This document shows, in pieces, positions 34,401 to 42,350 of a stretch of 61,104 bases of DNA. Source of the DNA: CAYLHX01 sp964383675. Its GTDB lineage: Bacteria; Patescibacteriota; Gracilibacteria; UBA1369; LOWO2-01-FULL-3. Location of the stretch: NCBI GenBank assembly GCA_964383675.1, contig CAYLHX010000004.1, positions 1-61,104 on the forward strand, in the 5' to 3' direction. Numbering within the stretch: the first letter of the stretch is position 1; the number at the start of each line of letters is the position of its first letter. The translations under genes were made by a program, and so were the position numbers. The notes beneath the pieces were generated by a model. It did not search any database and was not told the DNA's origin. It saw nothing but the letters and a program-made list of their open reading frames with translations.

Positions 34401-36896
34401 GGTGATGAAGTTACACTGAAAGTAAAAGTGACCGATCAGGACGGAGATGGTGCCAAGGCCAAAGTAAACCTGAACTTGGTTGACGAAGCCTACTATAAAG
34501 CTGTTTACGACAACTTTATCGATCCACTTGAGCAGATTTATGCCGCAAATTCACCCGGAATACTGGATGCTTATGACACCCACAACAGTCCTTTGGCGGA
34601 AGCGGATTTAACCGGTGATAAAGGTGGCTGTTTTACCGCCGAAACCCAGATTCTAATGGCCGATGGAACTTATAAATCCATCTCCGAAATTAAAGCCGGC
34701 GATAAGGTTTTGACCAAGGCTCATGAATGGTCCGCGGAATTGGTGGAGGCCGAAGTTAAGGATACTGTCAGCCACTTTGTGGGAGAATATCTGGTTATTA
34801 ATGATGACTTGGAGGTTACAGCGGTGCACGTGGTCTTTGTAAACGGTGCCTGGGATGTGGCCGGGAACATCAAGCCCGGTGATCGTCTTTTGAATAAGGA
34901 CGGCGAAGAGGTGGTGGTAAACACCATCAGGAAGGTCAATGGGCCGGTGTGGGTTTACAATTTTGAGGTCGAGGGATATCACACTTACTTAGCCAATGAT
35001 TTCTATGTTCACAACGATAAGGGTGGTGATACGGTAAGAAGTGATTTTGAGGACAATGCCCTTTTTGAAACTATCGAAACCAATGGCAATGGTCAGGGAG
35101 AAATTACTTTCAAACTACCGGACAATATTACTTCCTGGAGAGTAACCGGTAAGGCAATCGATACCGATCAGTTACAGGCCGGTGCCGGAACCGCCTCCGT
35201 AAAGGTGAGCCTCCCCTTCTTTGTGGACTTGATCATGAACAGCGAATACTCGATCAATGACAAACCGTTGGTGAAGTTTAGAGCTTACGGTGAGGAATTG
35301 GCGGAAGGTGACGAAGTAGAGTTTCAGCTGGAGAGCGAAAGTTTGGGACTGGCCAAAACCGATACCGTGGCAGTTCCAGCTTATGAAGGTGGATATCAGG
35401 AGTTGCCGGAGCTAAAGATTGGTAAGCAAAATGTCACAATATATGGCAACAGTGGTGGCAACAGCGATGCCTTGAAGAAAGAGTTTGAGGTGGTTGGTTC
35501 TCGCTTGAGTGAGGCCAAGATCGAGTTTGATAAAAATGTAACAACAACTACCGAGTTTGCTTTGTCCGATGATCAATCAACAGTAGTCAGGTTTGTGGAT
35601 GGCGGTGTAGGTTTCCACTATGCCGATTTGCTTGGACTTTTCTATACCGATGGTGATCGTCTGGATCAAAGACTTTCCAAAGTGGTCGCCAATGAATTAC
35701 TGAAACAGTACTTTCACGAAGAGAGATTTGTGGCCGAGGACTATTTGGCTGAAAACTATCAAAAAGATGGCGGACTGGTGCTACTGCCTTATGCTGATCC
35801 GGATTTACGTCTAACCGCTTTGGCGGCAGCTTTCGATCCAAACGCTAATGATCATTACGATGTGGCGACCATGACCGATTATTTTTATGATGTCTATATG
35901 AATTCGGAGGCCAATCTGGAAGAGATTGTCTGGTCTTTACTTGGTCTTGCCAGCCTGGATGAGCCTGTACTTCTAAGTTTACGTGCACTTGAAGATGAGG
36001 AAAAACTCACTTTGGAAAATAAATTGTATATTGCCCTGGCCTTCCAAAATTTGGGTAGCAAGGAAGAGGCTAACGCGATCTATGAGGAGGTATTTGAACA
36101 ATTTGCTGATGGTGATGATTCAGCGAAGGCAACCGCTTTGGGAGCTATTCTGGCGGCCGGCTTGGAGCATGACGAAGAGGCTGCTTTGCTTTGGGAATTT
36201 GTAGAGAGAACCGGCTTTAAGGATGACTTAAGTAATCTATATGAGCTCGGCTATATAGCTAATTCTGTCGAATATGCCAATGTCAGACCAGTAAGCTTTA
36301 CAGTGAAGGTTGGTGATAGTGAAGAAAAAGTGGATTTGGAAAAATGGCAAATGTTTGAGGTGATGGTTGCTCCAGGTGAGGAATTGAAAGTTCTGGAAAT
36401 GAGCGGCGAACTGGCTGCGGTAAGTTTCTATGACCAGCTTGCAGATCCGGAAGATTTGGCTGTAGATGGCAACTTATCCATTGAGCGTAGCTACTATGTA
36501 AACGGCAAGGAGATAAATCAATTTACCGAAGGCGATCTGATTGAGGTGCGGATTGACGTAACAGCGGATATTGAGAGTGATTCACTGTATTGGAAGCACT
36601 TCAGAGTAGTGGATATTTTGCCGAGCGGTCTTAAGCTCGCTACTTCAACCATCTCTCCAAACACCTATTTCTATGACGATGGCAGGTCTTATCCATATAA
36701 CGTTGATGGTCAGGAGATTAGTTTCTATTGGAGTGCTGCTCCCGATTCCCCTTCAAGGACTATCAAATATTTTGCGAGAGTGGTAGCGCCAGGTGAGTAC
36801 TACGCCGATCCGGCAAAAGTTGAATCCTACTATGAACCGGCGATAATGAACATCTCGGAAGAAGAAATGGTACAAATCAACTCTGTAACCAATTAA
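31473..36896 (+). CDS. Alpha-2-macroglobulin-like membrane protein with Hint (intein-like) insertion
   Basis: The protein has 1807 residues: a cytoplasmic N-terminus of about 54, one membrane helix at about 55-79 (AVAMVLLIAVLAYNL), then macroglobulin-type beta domains. The family segment after the bait region is recognisable as VRSDFEDNALFETIETNGNG at about 1188-1207, followed by EITFKLPDNITSWRVTGKA. The later helical thioester-domain region has no CxEQ thioester, as in YfaS-type bacterial members. Just before VRSDF sits a 129-residue Hint domain (1053-1181). It begins CFTAETQILMADGTYKSISE, has TAVH in block B, and ends YHTYLANDFYVHN. It is flanked on both sides by DKGG. The residue after the terminal Asn is Asp, not Cys/Ser/Thr, so splicing is unlikely but cleavage is possible. 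A2M proteins trap proteases. The sigma-factor gene lies 2 nt upstream. Confidence 0.85.
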   Translation: MEEKKYTNRRVDKVSVDKSKELMWKHIQSKTQEKAHADESGFGNFIKSLFTMPKRLATVGAVAMVLLIAVLAYNLNFSLPFLKVETVHADFTMEAEDEDAGGVESHSTFTLRASENLPEGVIKESLKVEPEVEFEVNRTGNGEYEIEPVEELQDGKIYRFYIESDNETFSWAYQIKDTFKVLNTIPGNQATIVPLTTGIEINFSHENFDIDDVEKHFEISPKVSGYFEKHQRTAVFVPDKDLIEQSIYTVTLKSGMPLADSDQKLSEDYVFQFETDKFTQDYGYSNFSFVQTYYELGLDQTPAFDIYYWADGEEVESFDVSVYQMAGADDYLDILKTYGGLPEWCYYAKENYRVATEDLKLVGNFEGVRDEYNYTNYLYLPEITLEAGYYVVEVDYNGKIEQAFVQVTDLSSYLNVAQDEILVWVNDLETGKAANGAKVEVVGGGESANTNAEGIARFETPEEFVVDYQDRAVQTLKITSGDKILFNQLIPYKESYSSTEYWKSFGTDRPVYQTNDTIKFWGFIKPKQGSTEVDVSMKLINGWNTFVSDVSVKMEGGNTYSGQIDIKNLAPGYYTLEIYDGEKRVDMQYLDIRSYVKPAYNLTVEPEKRAVFGGEELNFEISTNFFDGTPVPNLDLEYYDQYSEDYTEIKSDVSGKASLSFTADQDNCNFAQNDYCYDLENFYLSVNSKLAEETDIWAYSDVRVFNSRLSLDGEGTNEGGKGLVEIKTHEIDLNKINSGEEENYYDYLGEVAPGEQISGEIRELWWEKIETGEYYDFINKKKVPTYEYIQHENTVDNFTVETDKAGEASYQFPVKEDRYYKVLLQGQDSEGYFAHDTVYVYGSDSRAGDYDYHHIKILNGKETEMPELWWSFSAKTFDIGEEVQTVVANNEVPLTEDSEGQFLFMQHANGLEDYVIQDSPAYNFEFANEDVPSVYISAIWFDGESYKTINGDKAYYDKELKRLNLEFETDKEEYNPGDEVTLKVKVTDQDGDGAKAKVNLNLVDEAYYKAVYDNFIDPLEQIYAANSPGILDAYDTHNSPLAEADLTGDKGGCFTAETQILMADGTYKSISEIKAGDKVLTKAHEWSAELVEAEVKDTVSHFVGEYLVINDDLEVTAVHVVFVNGAWDVAGNIKPGDRLLNKDGEEVVVNTIRKVNGPVWVYNFEVEGYHTYLANDFYVHNDKGGDTVRSDFEDNALFETIETNGNGQGEITFKLPDNITSWRVTGKAIDTDQLQAGAGTASVKVSLPFFVDLIMNSEYSINDKPLVKFRAYGEELAEGDEVEFQLESESLGLAKTDTVAVPAYEGGYQELPELKIGKQNVTIYGNSGGNSDALKKEFEVVGSRLSEAKIEFDKNVTTTTEFALSDDQSTVVRFVDGGVGFHYADLLGLFYTDGDRLDQRLSKVVANELLKQYFHEERFVAEDYLAENYQKDGGLVLLPYADPDLRLTALAAAFDPNANDHYDVATMTDYFYDVYMNSEANLEEIVWSLLGLASLDEPVLLSLRALEDEEKLTLENKLYIALAFQNLGSKEEANAIYEEVFEQFADGDDSAKATALGAILAAGLEHDEEAALLWEFVERTGFKDDLSNLYELGYIANSVEYANVRPVSFTVKVGDSEEKVDLEKWQMFEVMVAPGEELKVLEMSGELAAVSFYDQLADPEDLAVDGNLSIERSYYVNGKEINQFTEGDLIEVRIDVTADIESDSLYWKHFRVVDILPSGLKLATSTISPNTYFYDDGRSYPYNVDGQEISFYWSAAPDSPSRTIKYFARVVAPGEYYADPAKVESYYEPAIMNISEEEMVQINSVTN
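34629..35015 (+). other. Hint/intein-like domain coding segment
   Basis: Codons for Cys1053 to Asn1181 of the alpha-2-macroglobulin-like protein. Cys1, the T-x-x-H of block B and the C-terminal His-Asn are all present. There is no homing endonuclease. The flanking codons spell Asp-Lys-Gly-Gly on each side (GATAAAGGTGGC and GATAAGGGTGGT), a direct repeat of 10 of 12 bases. Confidence 0.85.
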
Positions 36897-36941
36897 ATAT
36901 GACCGGACTGGCAATGTTAATGGTAATTACGATTCTGGCAA

Positions 36942-37361
36942 TTAAGGAATAGTAAAATCAACCACTTTTAATGAAGGGGAACCTTCACTCGGAATAGTGA
37001 TGGCGGTCACAGTAACTGTGACCGCCATCTTTTCATATTTTTTAAAATGCTCCGACAACAGCCCGGCTTCCTCTCCATTCAGATAGAATTCATCGTAGCT
37101 CTCCATTTTGGGTAATTTTTTTAGTTCGTCTTCATTTAAAGAAATATGCGGAACCGGCTCACCAACATAACGACTTTTCATGATTACTTCACCGGTTACT
37201 TCGGCAAAACCGCTATACTTTGTTCCTAAATCATTTTGGGTAATGATTGTCCAGCTGGTTGTGTTGGTATGATCGTCAAGCTGTGGATTTTCAATATTTC
37301 TGGAGCAGGCGGAGAAGGGAAAGAGGCAAAGTATTGAAGAGATGGAAATAAATTTTTTCAT
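36942..37361 (-). CDS. Small lipoprotein of unknown function
   Basis: From ATG 37361 the protein has 139 residues and begins with a lipoprotein signal MKKFISISSILCLFPFSAC with the Cys of the lipobox at residue 19. A longer frame to 37412 adds residues before the signal and is not preferred. The mature domain is about 120 residues with a beta-rich pattern (SGFAEVTGEVIMKSRYVGEP) and no recognised motif. Its C-terminal codons contain a 15-bp perfect hairpin that also looks like the terminator of the convergent sigma/A2M operon. The protein would be anchored on the outer face of the cell membrane. Confidence 0.7.
   Translation of the reverse strand: MKKFISISSILCLFPFSACSRNIENPQLDDHTNTTSWTIITQNDLGTKYSGFAEVTGEVIMKSRYVGEPVPHISLNEDELKKLPKMESYDEFYLNGEEAGLLSEHFKKYEKMAVTVTVTAITIPSEGSPSLKVVDFTIP
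36999..37035 (+). terminator. Rho-independent terminator of the sigma/A2M operon, inside a convergent gene
   Basis: GATGGCGGTCACAGT (36999-37013) and ACTGTGACCGCCATC (37015-37029) form a perfect 15-bp stem around one base. TTTTCATATTTTTT follows on the plus strand. The hairpin lies 100 nt after the A2M-like stop codon and within the coding sequence of the opposing lipoprotein gene. Confidence 0.75.
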
Positions 37362-37414
37362 GGCCGATTGGTTAGTGTCTTTAAATGATAGAGCCTGAAA
37401 AAGTTTTGGCAACC

Positions 37415-37660
37415 ATTTACTGTCGAAGGCACTTCATCGACAGTAAATCAATCTTTGATTGGGCTTTGGAAAGAGCTTTTGATTTTTGAGTTTCAGGAAA
37501 ATTTTGCAAAAAAATTTTCAGGTTTATAGTGAACTTATGACGACTGTTTCTCAGGTGACAAAAGGGATCTTTGCAGATGCCCCAAGTCCTGAGAAAAGAA
37601 GATTCCCGTGAATGTTGACGAAAAAGTGTGCAATGGTTCACGAGATGCTCTTTGACATCT
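37415..37660. repeat. Hairpin-rich leader region before the M23/SLH gene
   Basis: Three inverted repeats lie here: ATTTACTGTCGA/TCGACAGTAAAT (37415-37426 and 37437-37448, perfect 12 bp), TTTCTCAGG/CCTGAGAAA (near 37548 and 37587), and GAGATG/CATCTC (near 37641 and 37655). No gene is supported in the 37362-37679 gap. The first repeat could terminate or regulate; the others may fold the leader of the gene at 37680. Confidence 0.5.
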
Positions 37661-37679
37661 CGAGTTTAGAAGGGAGAGA

Positions 37680-40118
37680 ATGATGAGCTTTTTGAGGGCA
37701 ATGTTTCTGTCTTGTATGTTTCTTGTTTTGGCTGACTGTGACCGGTTTGCCTCGGAGGCGGTTCCGGAAGAGGAGGCTGTCGAGTGTGAGAAGTCCATGA
37801 CGGATCAAGAGTTCTGCTACGACGAGTTGGACCATGGTGGCTACCTGAACTTCAAGGTTCCGGTGCCCAAGGGGTACGACTGGGAGGTTTCGCAGTCCTG
37901 GTCCGTTCATTGCGAGATCTGCGAGGCGAAGTACGACGATTGGGACTATTGCTCCAGCGATATGTCTCATACCTGGGACTGCTGTGTTTACAGTTGGGAC
38001 TTCAACCTTCCCGGAAATTCCGACGAGGGAAAACCGGTCTTGGCCTCTTCTCAAGGGGTTTTGCGCGAGTTTGGCTACGACAACGGCTGGGGCAATTACG
38101 TGGTGGTTGAGCATGGCAATGACATCTGTACCCGCTATGCCCACATGCTTGATGACTCAACAAACCACCTCGACGCCGGACAGGATATTTGCCAAGGCTT
38201 AAAGCTTGGAGAGATCGGCAACACCGGCGGCTCGAACGGTGCTCACCTGCACTTCCATTTCGAGGACTGTGAAAGCGGTGAAACGCTGGAGATGCAGTTC
38301 ACCGATGGCAATGGAGTACCGGTATGCACTCGCGGTGAGGATGTCTATGACAGCTCGGGAAACTACAATTTCCTAAAGCTGTCAAACAAGATGGTTGAGG
38401 ACTGCTCAAGTAGTGAGGCGGTCTTCGGTGAAGCGGATCTCGACGAGGGAGGTTGGTCTAACGCGGCTTGCGGAAAGCTTGAAGGCTGTCCGCTGATCCC
38501 CAATTGCGATCGTCACTCCGGCCACAAGTTTGATGACCAGAGTAAGCTCACGGAAGCGGAAGAACTGGCTGCGGCCTATCTTTACGGTGAGTGTGCTCTG
38601 GATGGTAAGGCCAACGGCGATTTCGACCCGGATGAATACATCACCAGGGCCGAAGCACTGAAAATCGCGATGTTCCTTTTCGGCCTGATGCAGAAGTGCG
38701 GCTACGGTGGTGAATCTTTTGCGGACGTCGATCAGGAGGACTGGTTTTTCGAGGTGGTCGCCTGCGGGGTGAAGTTTGGCATTGTTGAGAGTGCAAATGC
38801 CTACTTCTATCCAAATGCCAAGGTGAAACTGGTTGAGGCGGCAAAGTTCGTGACCATGGCCGCAGAAAAGGCCGGCGTGATCGAGCTTAAAAATGAAGGC
38901 AAGGTGAAGTTTCAGGAGTTCAACAGCTCCTATTGGGGCTATAAGTTCCTGGCAACACTTTACCTTTATGGCGGCTTGGATAGCGCCCAAACCTACATGA
39001 GTCCGGAGACGGCCGTAAAGCGTGGTGATTTTGCTATCATGGCGGCATCTTTGTCTCCGTGCTATTGCAAGAACATCAACTGCTCTTTTGAATGTGCCTG
39101 TGAACAGGAGGTCTACGCCTGTGTTGATCCCAATGAGGATTCGTCCAACTTGGGTGGCGCGGCTGGTACTGAAGAGGAGGAAGAAAACGAGAAAGACGAC
39201 TCTACGGAGCAACCTCCGGACTTGGAGATCTACTGCTTTGTTGACTTGGAAGAGGTGCGTTGCGAAGAGGAGAAGACGATTCTCTACATCAAGTGCTCAG
39301 TGAGCAATAACAACAACACCAAGGTCCTCATTGATGATCTGGTTTTGTCTATGACCGATAAGTCGGATGAAAAATTCTGCGAGGTCACGGATGCTCACCT
39401 GGACATCGGTGTGGGAACCAAGAAAGTGGAGGCCTATGAGAATAAGCAGTTGAGCGGACATTTCGAAATCGCTTGTTCGGCGATGCCCGGTAACGGAAAG
39501 ATCGAGGTTGAATTTGACCTGATTGAAAAGTACGCCGGGAAGCAGACTGCGCACCTTGCTCTGCTCGATGCCGTGATTGACGCAAAGCAAGGAAATCCGT
39601 TCTCGCTGTGCTCCGAGAAGGTTGAATCAGATCCCGAGCCTGATCCTCCTGCTGAAAATCCTAAAGGTGAAACTGCCACCTGGCAGAGCAGCTTTGGGAC
39701 TTCCAATCTTAGCGGAGGCTACAGCAGCAGTTCCGGCTGGTCTTGCAATGCTAAGTACGGCTACCAGTTGCTGATTGCAGTGGATGGCGGTTGGTTTGAG
39801 GCTATGGCTTCAAGCAAAAGTTCTGCACTGGTCTACGCCTTTCCCAGTGACGAGGGGATGCTGTTGAGTTTTGCCTGTGCAGACCTGCCTGGCGCAATTA
39901 TGATCCATCCGGGAGATGGTCTCAACATGATCATCCCACTTGATGAGGTCAACTTTGCCGAACAGGCGGTTGTGCCCGGCAAGCTGCCCGACATTGCCGT
40001 ATGGTGGCCCTATAACGGCAACCTCACCATCAATCCTCCTTACAATCCGGATGTGATTATCGGCTCTGTGAGCATGCCTTCAGAGTACGGTTTTCTTGTG
40101 CGGATCCCTGCCGACTAG
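37680..40118 (+). CDS. Cys-rich lipoprotein with M23 peptidase domain and SLH repeats
   Basis: The protein has 812 residues. It begins with a lipoprotein signal (MMSFLRAMFLSCMFLVLADC) with the lipobox Cys at residue 20. The ATG follows a good GGGAGAG ribosome site. An M23 (lysostaphin-type) metallopeptidase domain lies at about 100-200: GWGNYVVVEHGNDICTRYAH and NTGGSNGAHLHFHFEDC carry the zinc-site HLHFH. Two SLH-type repeats follow at about 285-420 (FDPDEYITRAEALKIAMFLF, then DVDQEDWFFEVVACGVKFG). Beyond an acidic linker come two beta-rich domains with paired cysteines. M23 enzymes cut peptide cross-links in cell walls, and SLH repeats bind wall polymers. The high cysteine content suggests many disulfides outside the cell. 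Whether the enzyme is active is likely but unproven, since the first zinc ligand region is altered. Confidence 0.8.
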   Translation: MMSFLRAMFLSCMFLVLADCDRFASEAVPEEEAVECEKSMTDQEFCYDELDHGGYLNFKVPVPKGYDWEVSQSWSVHCEICEAKYDDWDYCSSDMSHTWDCCVYSWDFNLPGNSDEGKPVLASSQGVLREFGYDNGWGNYVVVEHGNDICTRYAHMLDDSTNHLDAGQDICQGLKLGEIGNTGGSNGAHLHFHFEDCESGETLEMQFTDGNGVPVCTRGEDVYDSSGNYNFLKLSNKMVEDCSSSEAVFGEADLDEGGWSNAACGKLEGCPLIPNCDRHSGHKFDDQSKLTEAEELAAAYLYGECALDGKANGDFDPDEYITRAEALKIAMFLFGLMQKCGYGGESFADVDQEDWFFEVVACGVKFGIVESANAYFYPNAKVKLVEAAKFVTMAAEKAGVIELKNEGKVKFQEFNSSYWGYKFLATLYLYGGLDSAQTYMSPETAVKRGDFAIMAASLSPCYCKNINCSFECACEQEVYACVDPNEDSSNLGGAAGTEEEEENEKDDSTEQPPDLEIYCFVDLEEVRCEEEKTILYIKCSVSNNNNTKVLIDDLVLSMTDKSDEKFCEVTDAHLDIGVGTKKVEAYENKQLSGHFEIACSAMPGNGKIEVEFDLIEKYAGKQTAHLALLDAVIDAKQGNPFSLCSEKVESDPEPDPPAENPKGETATWQSSFGTSNLSGGYSSSSGWSCNAKYGYQLLIAVDGGWFEAMASSKSSALVYAFPSDEGMLLSFACADLPGAIMIHPGDGLNMIIPLDEVNFAEQAVVPGKLPDIAVWWPYNGNLTINPPYNPDVIIGSVSMPSEYGFLVRIPAD

Positions 40119-40136
40119 AAGTTAAACTCGAGAAAC

Positions 40137-40163
40137 TTTAGGGCAGCCTCTTGCTGCCCTAAA
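40137..40163. terminator. Bidirectional terminator hairpin
   Basis: TTTAGGGCAGC (40137-40147) and GCTGCCCTAAA (40153-40163) form a perfect 11-bp stem with a 5-nt loop between two convergent genes. T/A tracts are short on both sides. Confidence 0.7.
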
Positions 40164-40185
40164 TTCCAAAGAATTTTATATTTCT

Positions 40186-42291
40186 TTACTTACTACCTAT
40201 GCTATAAATCATTTTTTCCACATCCAGGAATAAGACTATTTCGTTGTTTTGCAGTTTCTTGCAGCGCTCAAGCATTACTATTGAAGGAGAATCTTGTAGA
40301 TTAAGCGGTTGGCTAAAATACTGAATCGCTTCGTCGAAATTCTTTTGACGGTAAGCCTGAAGACCGTCTGCATAATTCTTAATACGGGTATATATATCAG
40401 CCGTGACCTGGCTTTTGCGACAAACGACTTCGTGGATTCTTACCGGACTCTTCTTGCCCGGAAGAATAACCGTGTCAACTTCTCGCAAAATAACGTCCTC
40501 TAATTCATTGGGCTTGGCGTGATCTTCAAAGCCGGCAACGAGCAGTGAGGTACCGTAAGTTTTGTTGGCCGAACTTTCAAGTCTGGAGGCAACATTTACC
40601 GTGTCGCCCATTACGGTGTAATCAAAACGGGTTGCCGAACCGAAGTTACCAACGATTGCCTCTCCGGTGTTAACCCCGATACGAATAGAGAGATTATGGC
40701 GTCCGGGTAACATTTGCCAGCGCCGGTTTAATTTTTCCAAGGTATCGAGCATATCCAGAGCGGCGTTGTAGGCTAGTCTAATTTGATGCTCCTGACTGAT
40801 CGGCGCATTCCAAAAGCCCATAATGGCATCGCCTTCATATTTATCCACGGTACAACCATAGGTTTTAAGGACACGTTCCATGACAGTGAAGTACTCATTG
40901 ATCTGGACAACCCAGGCCTGAATTTCGGTCTTTTCGGAAAGTGTTGTGGAATCTTTAATGTCGGAGAAGAAGACGGTAACCACTTTTTTTTCTCCCCCCA
41001 ACTTAACCATTTCGGGATTTTTACTGATCTCTTCAACCAGTTTATCACTTACATAATGGCTAAAAGCTGATTTTATTTCGCGTTTGGATTTATCGGCCAC
41101 AGTGTACTTGTAGACCCAGGAAAAGATATAGACCAAGATGATTGCCACAAATGGGTAGACCATGTTCACAATAAGTCCCCGACCATAAAGAACATGTGCG
41201 GCAAAAAGATAGCCGACAATGGACACTATGCTTATCACAATAGAAAGCACAATGCCCAAATAATTAAAGATTATGGCCAGAATAAGAGACATAACCGCAA
41301 TAGTCATGATTTGACTAAGCTGCTTTTGATTGTTCAAAAACTTGCCCTCTAAAATGGTCTGAATTTCGTTGGCACGGAATTCCACTCCCGGCATGGGGGT
41401 AACATTGGAACGCGGTGTGTAAAATTCGTCATGAATTTCTTTGGAGGCGGTGGCGCCAATTAACACGATTTTGTCCTTAAAGGTTCCCGGCTCAAACTGA
41501 CCATTCAGAACATCAATAAATGGAATCATTTGGTAAGAATAGGGATCTCCAAAAAAATTCACATTCAACTGACCATTTTCGAGTGGAAGATCAAGCGAAC
41601 CATCTTGGCCGAGGTACTCCTCCACCGTAGCCACAGCCAGATCGGGATAGTATTTGTCTTCAGCTTTGATGTAAAAATAGGGAATACTTTTACGAACTAT
41701 GCCGGTTTGGTCCAGCAAAGAGCTGACAAGTCCCAACTTGGAATGAACGGCAAATTTTGTTATCGGCTTAATCATTGATTCTCCATCAGGGGTTAAGACC
41801 GCCGCCAATACAAGTTTATCGATTTGCTTGAATTGCTCAGCCAAACCCAAATCAATGGGGTTTTTAAATTTGTCTGAATATAGCTCAACAAATTCAATGT
41901 ACGCCGCAAGTTTTTCCTCGTTGCTGAGAGAACCTGTTTTGCTTTCCAACTCCAAGAAATCATCACGTCCAACGGTGGCGGTTTCGCTATCAAAGATTAA
42001 GTCAAAAGTTACAACCCCCGGATCTTCTTCCATCAGAACTTTCAACAATTCAGTAAAGCTTGTTCGGCTCCATTTTGAGAAGCGTCCCAGCCCTTCATCT
42101 GTACTCTTATCATCAATGGCAATAATCACAATCTCTTCCGAAGGCTCGTTCAAAGTGTAGAGCGAATCGGCAAAATGAGCGTGTAGATTGCTAAACCAGC
42201 CTGAAGCTATGCCTAAAGTGCAGAGCAGAGTAACAAAAATTGAAATCAAAGCTCCGGCGATAAGACGATTTTTAAGAAAGCGGCTTAGCAT
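40186..42291 (-). CDS. CHASE2-domain adenylate/guanylate cyclase
   Basis: The protein has 701 residues. An N-terminal membrane helix precedes an extracellular CHASE2 sensor (EEIVIIAIDDKSTDEGLGRF, then PGVVTFDLIFDSE), which ends with FKDKIVLIGATA. Three membrane helices follow at about 330-400. A class III cyclase domain is at about 435-610: VVTVFFSDIKDSTTLSEKTE with the metal-binding Asp, KYEGDAIMGFWNAP with the second Asp, RIGVNTGEAIVGNFGS, and YTVMGDTVNVASRLES. The key residues look intact, so cAMP or cGMP synthesis is expected in the cytoplasm. A C-terminal TPR-like tail (GLQAYRQKNFDEAIQYF) is present. A CNB protein in the same window could be a receptor. Confidence 0.92.
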   Translation of the reverse strand: MLSRFLKNRLIAGALISIFVTLLCTLGIASGWFSNLHAHFADSLYTLNEPSEEIVIIAIDDKSTDEGLGRFSKWSRTSFTELLKVLMEEDPGVVTFDLIFDSETATVGRDDFLELESKTGSLSNEEKLAAYIEFVELYSDKFKNPIDLGLAEQFKQIDKLVLAAVLTPDGESMIKPITKFAVHSKLGLVSSLLDQTGIVRKSIPYFYIKAEDKYYPDLAVATVEEYLGQDGSLDLPLENGQLNVNFFGDPYSYQMIPFIDVLNGQFEPGTFKDKIVLIGATASKEIHDEFYTPRSNVTPMPGVEFRANEIQTILEGKFLNNQKQLSQIMTIAVMSLILAIIFNYLGIVLSIVISIVSIVGYLFAAHVLYGRGLIVNMVYPFVAIILVYIFSWVYKYTVADKSKREIKSAFSHYVSDKLVEEISKNPEMVKLGGEKKVVTVFFSDIKDSTTLSEKTEIQAWVVQINEYFTVMERVLKTYGCTVDKYEGDAIMGFWNAPISQEHQIRLAYNAALDMLDTLEKLNRRWQMLPGRHNLSIRIGVNTGEAIVGNFGSATRFDYTVMGDTVNVASRLESSANKTYGTSLLVAGFEDHAKPNELEDVILREVDTVILPGKKSPVRIHEVVCRKSQVTADIYTRIKNYADGLQAYRQKNFDEAIQYFSQPLNLQDSPSIVMLERCKKLQNNEIVLFLDVEKMIYSIGSK

Positions 42292-42350
42292 AAACGCAAT
42301 TACATCCGTTTATTATACCATAATAAAGCCATTTTTGGAAGGGTGGAGCT

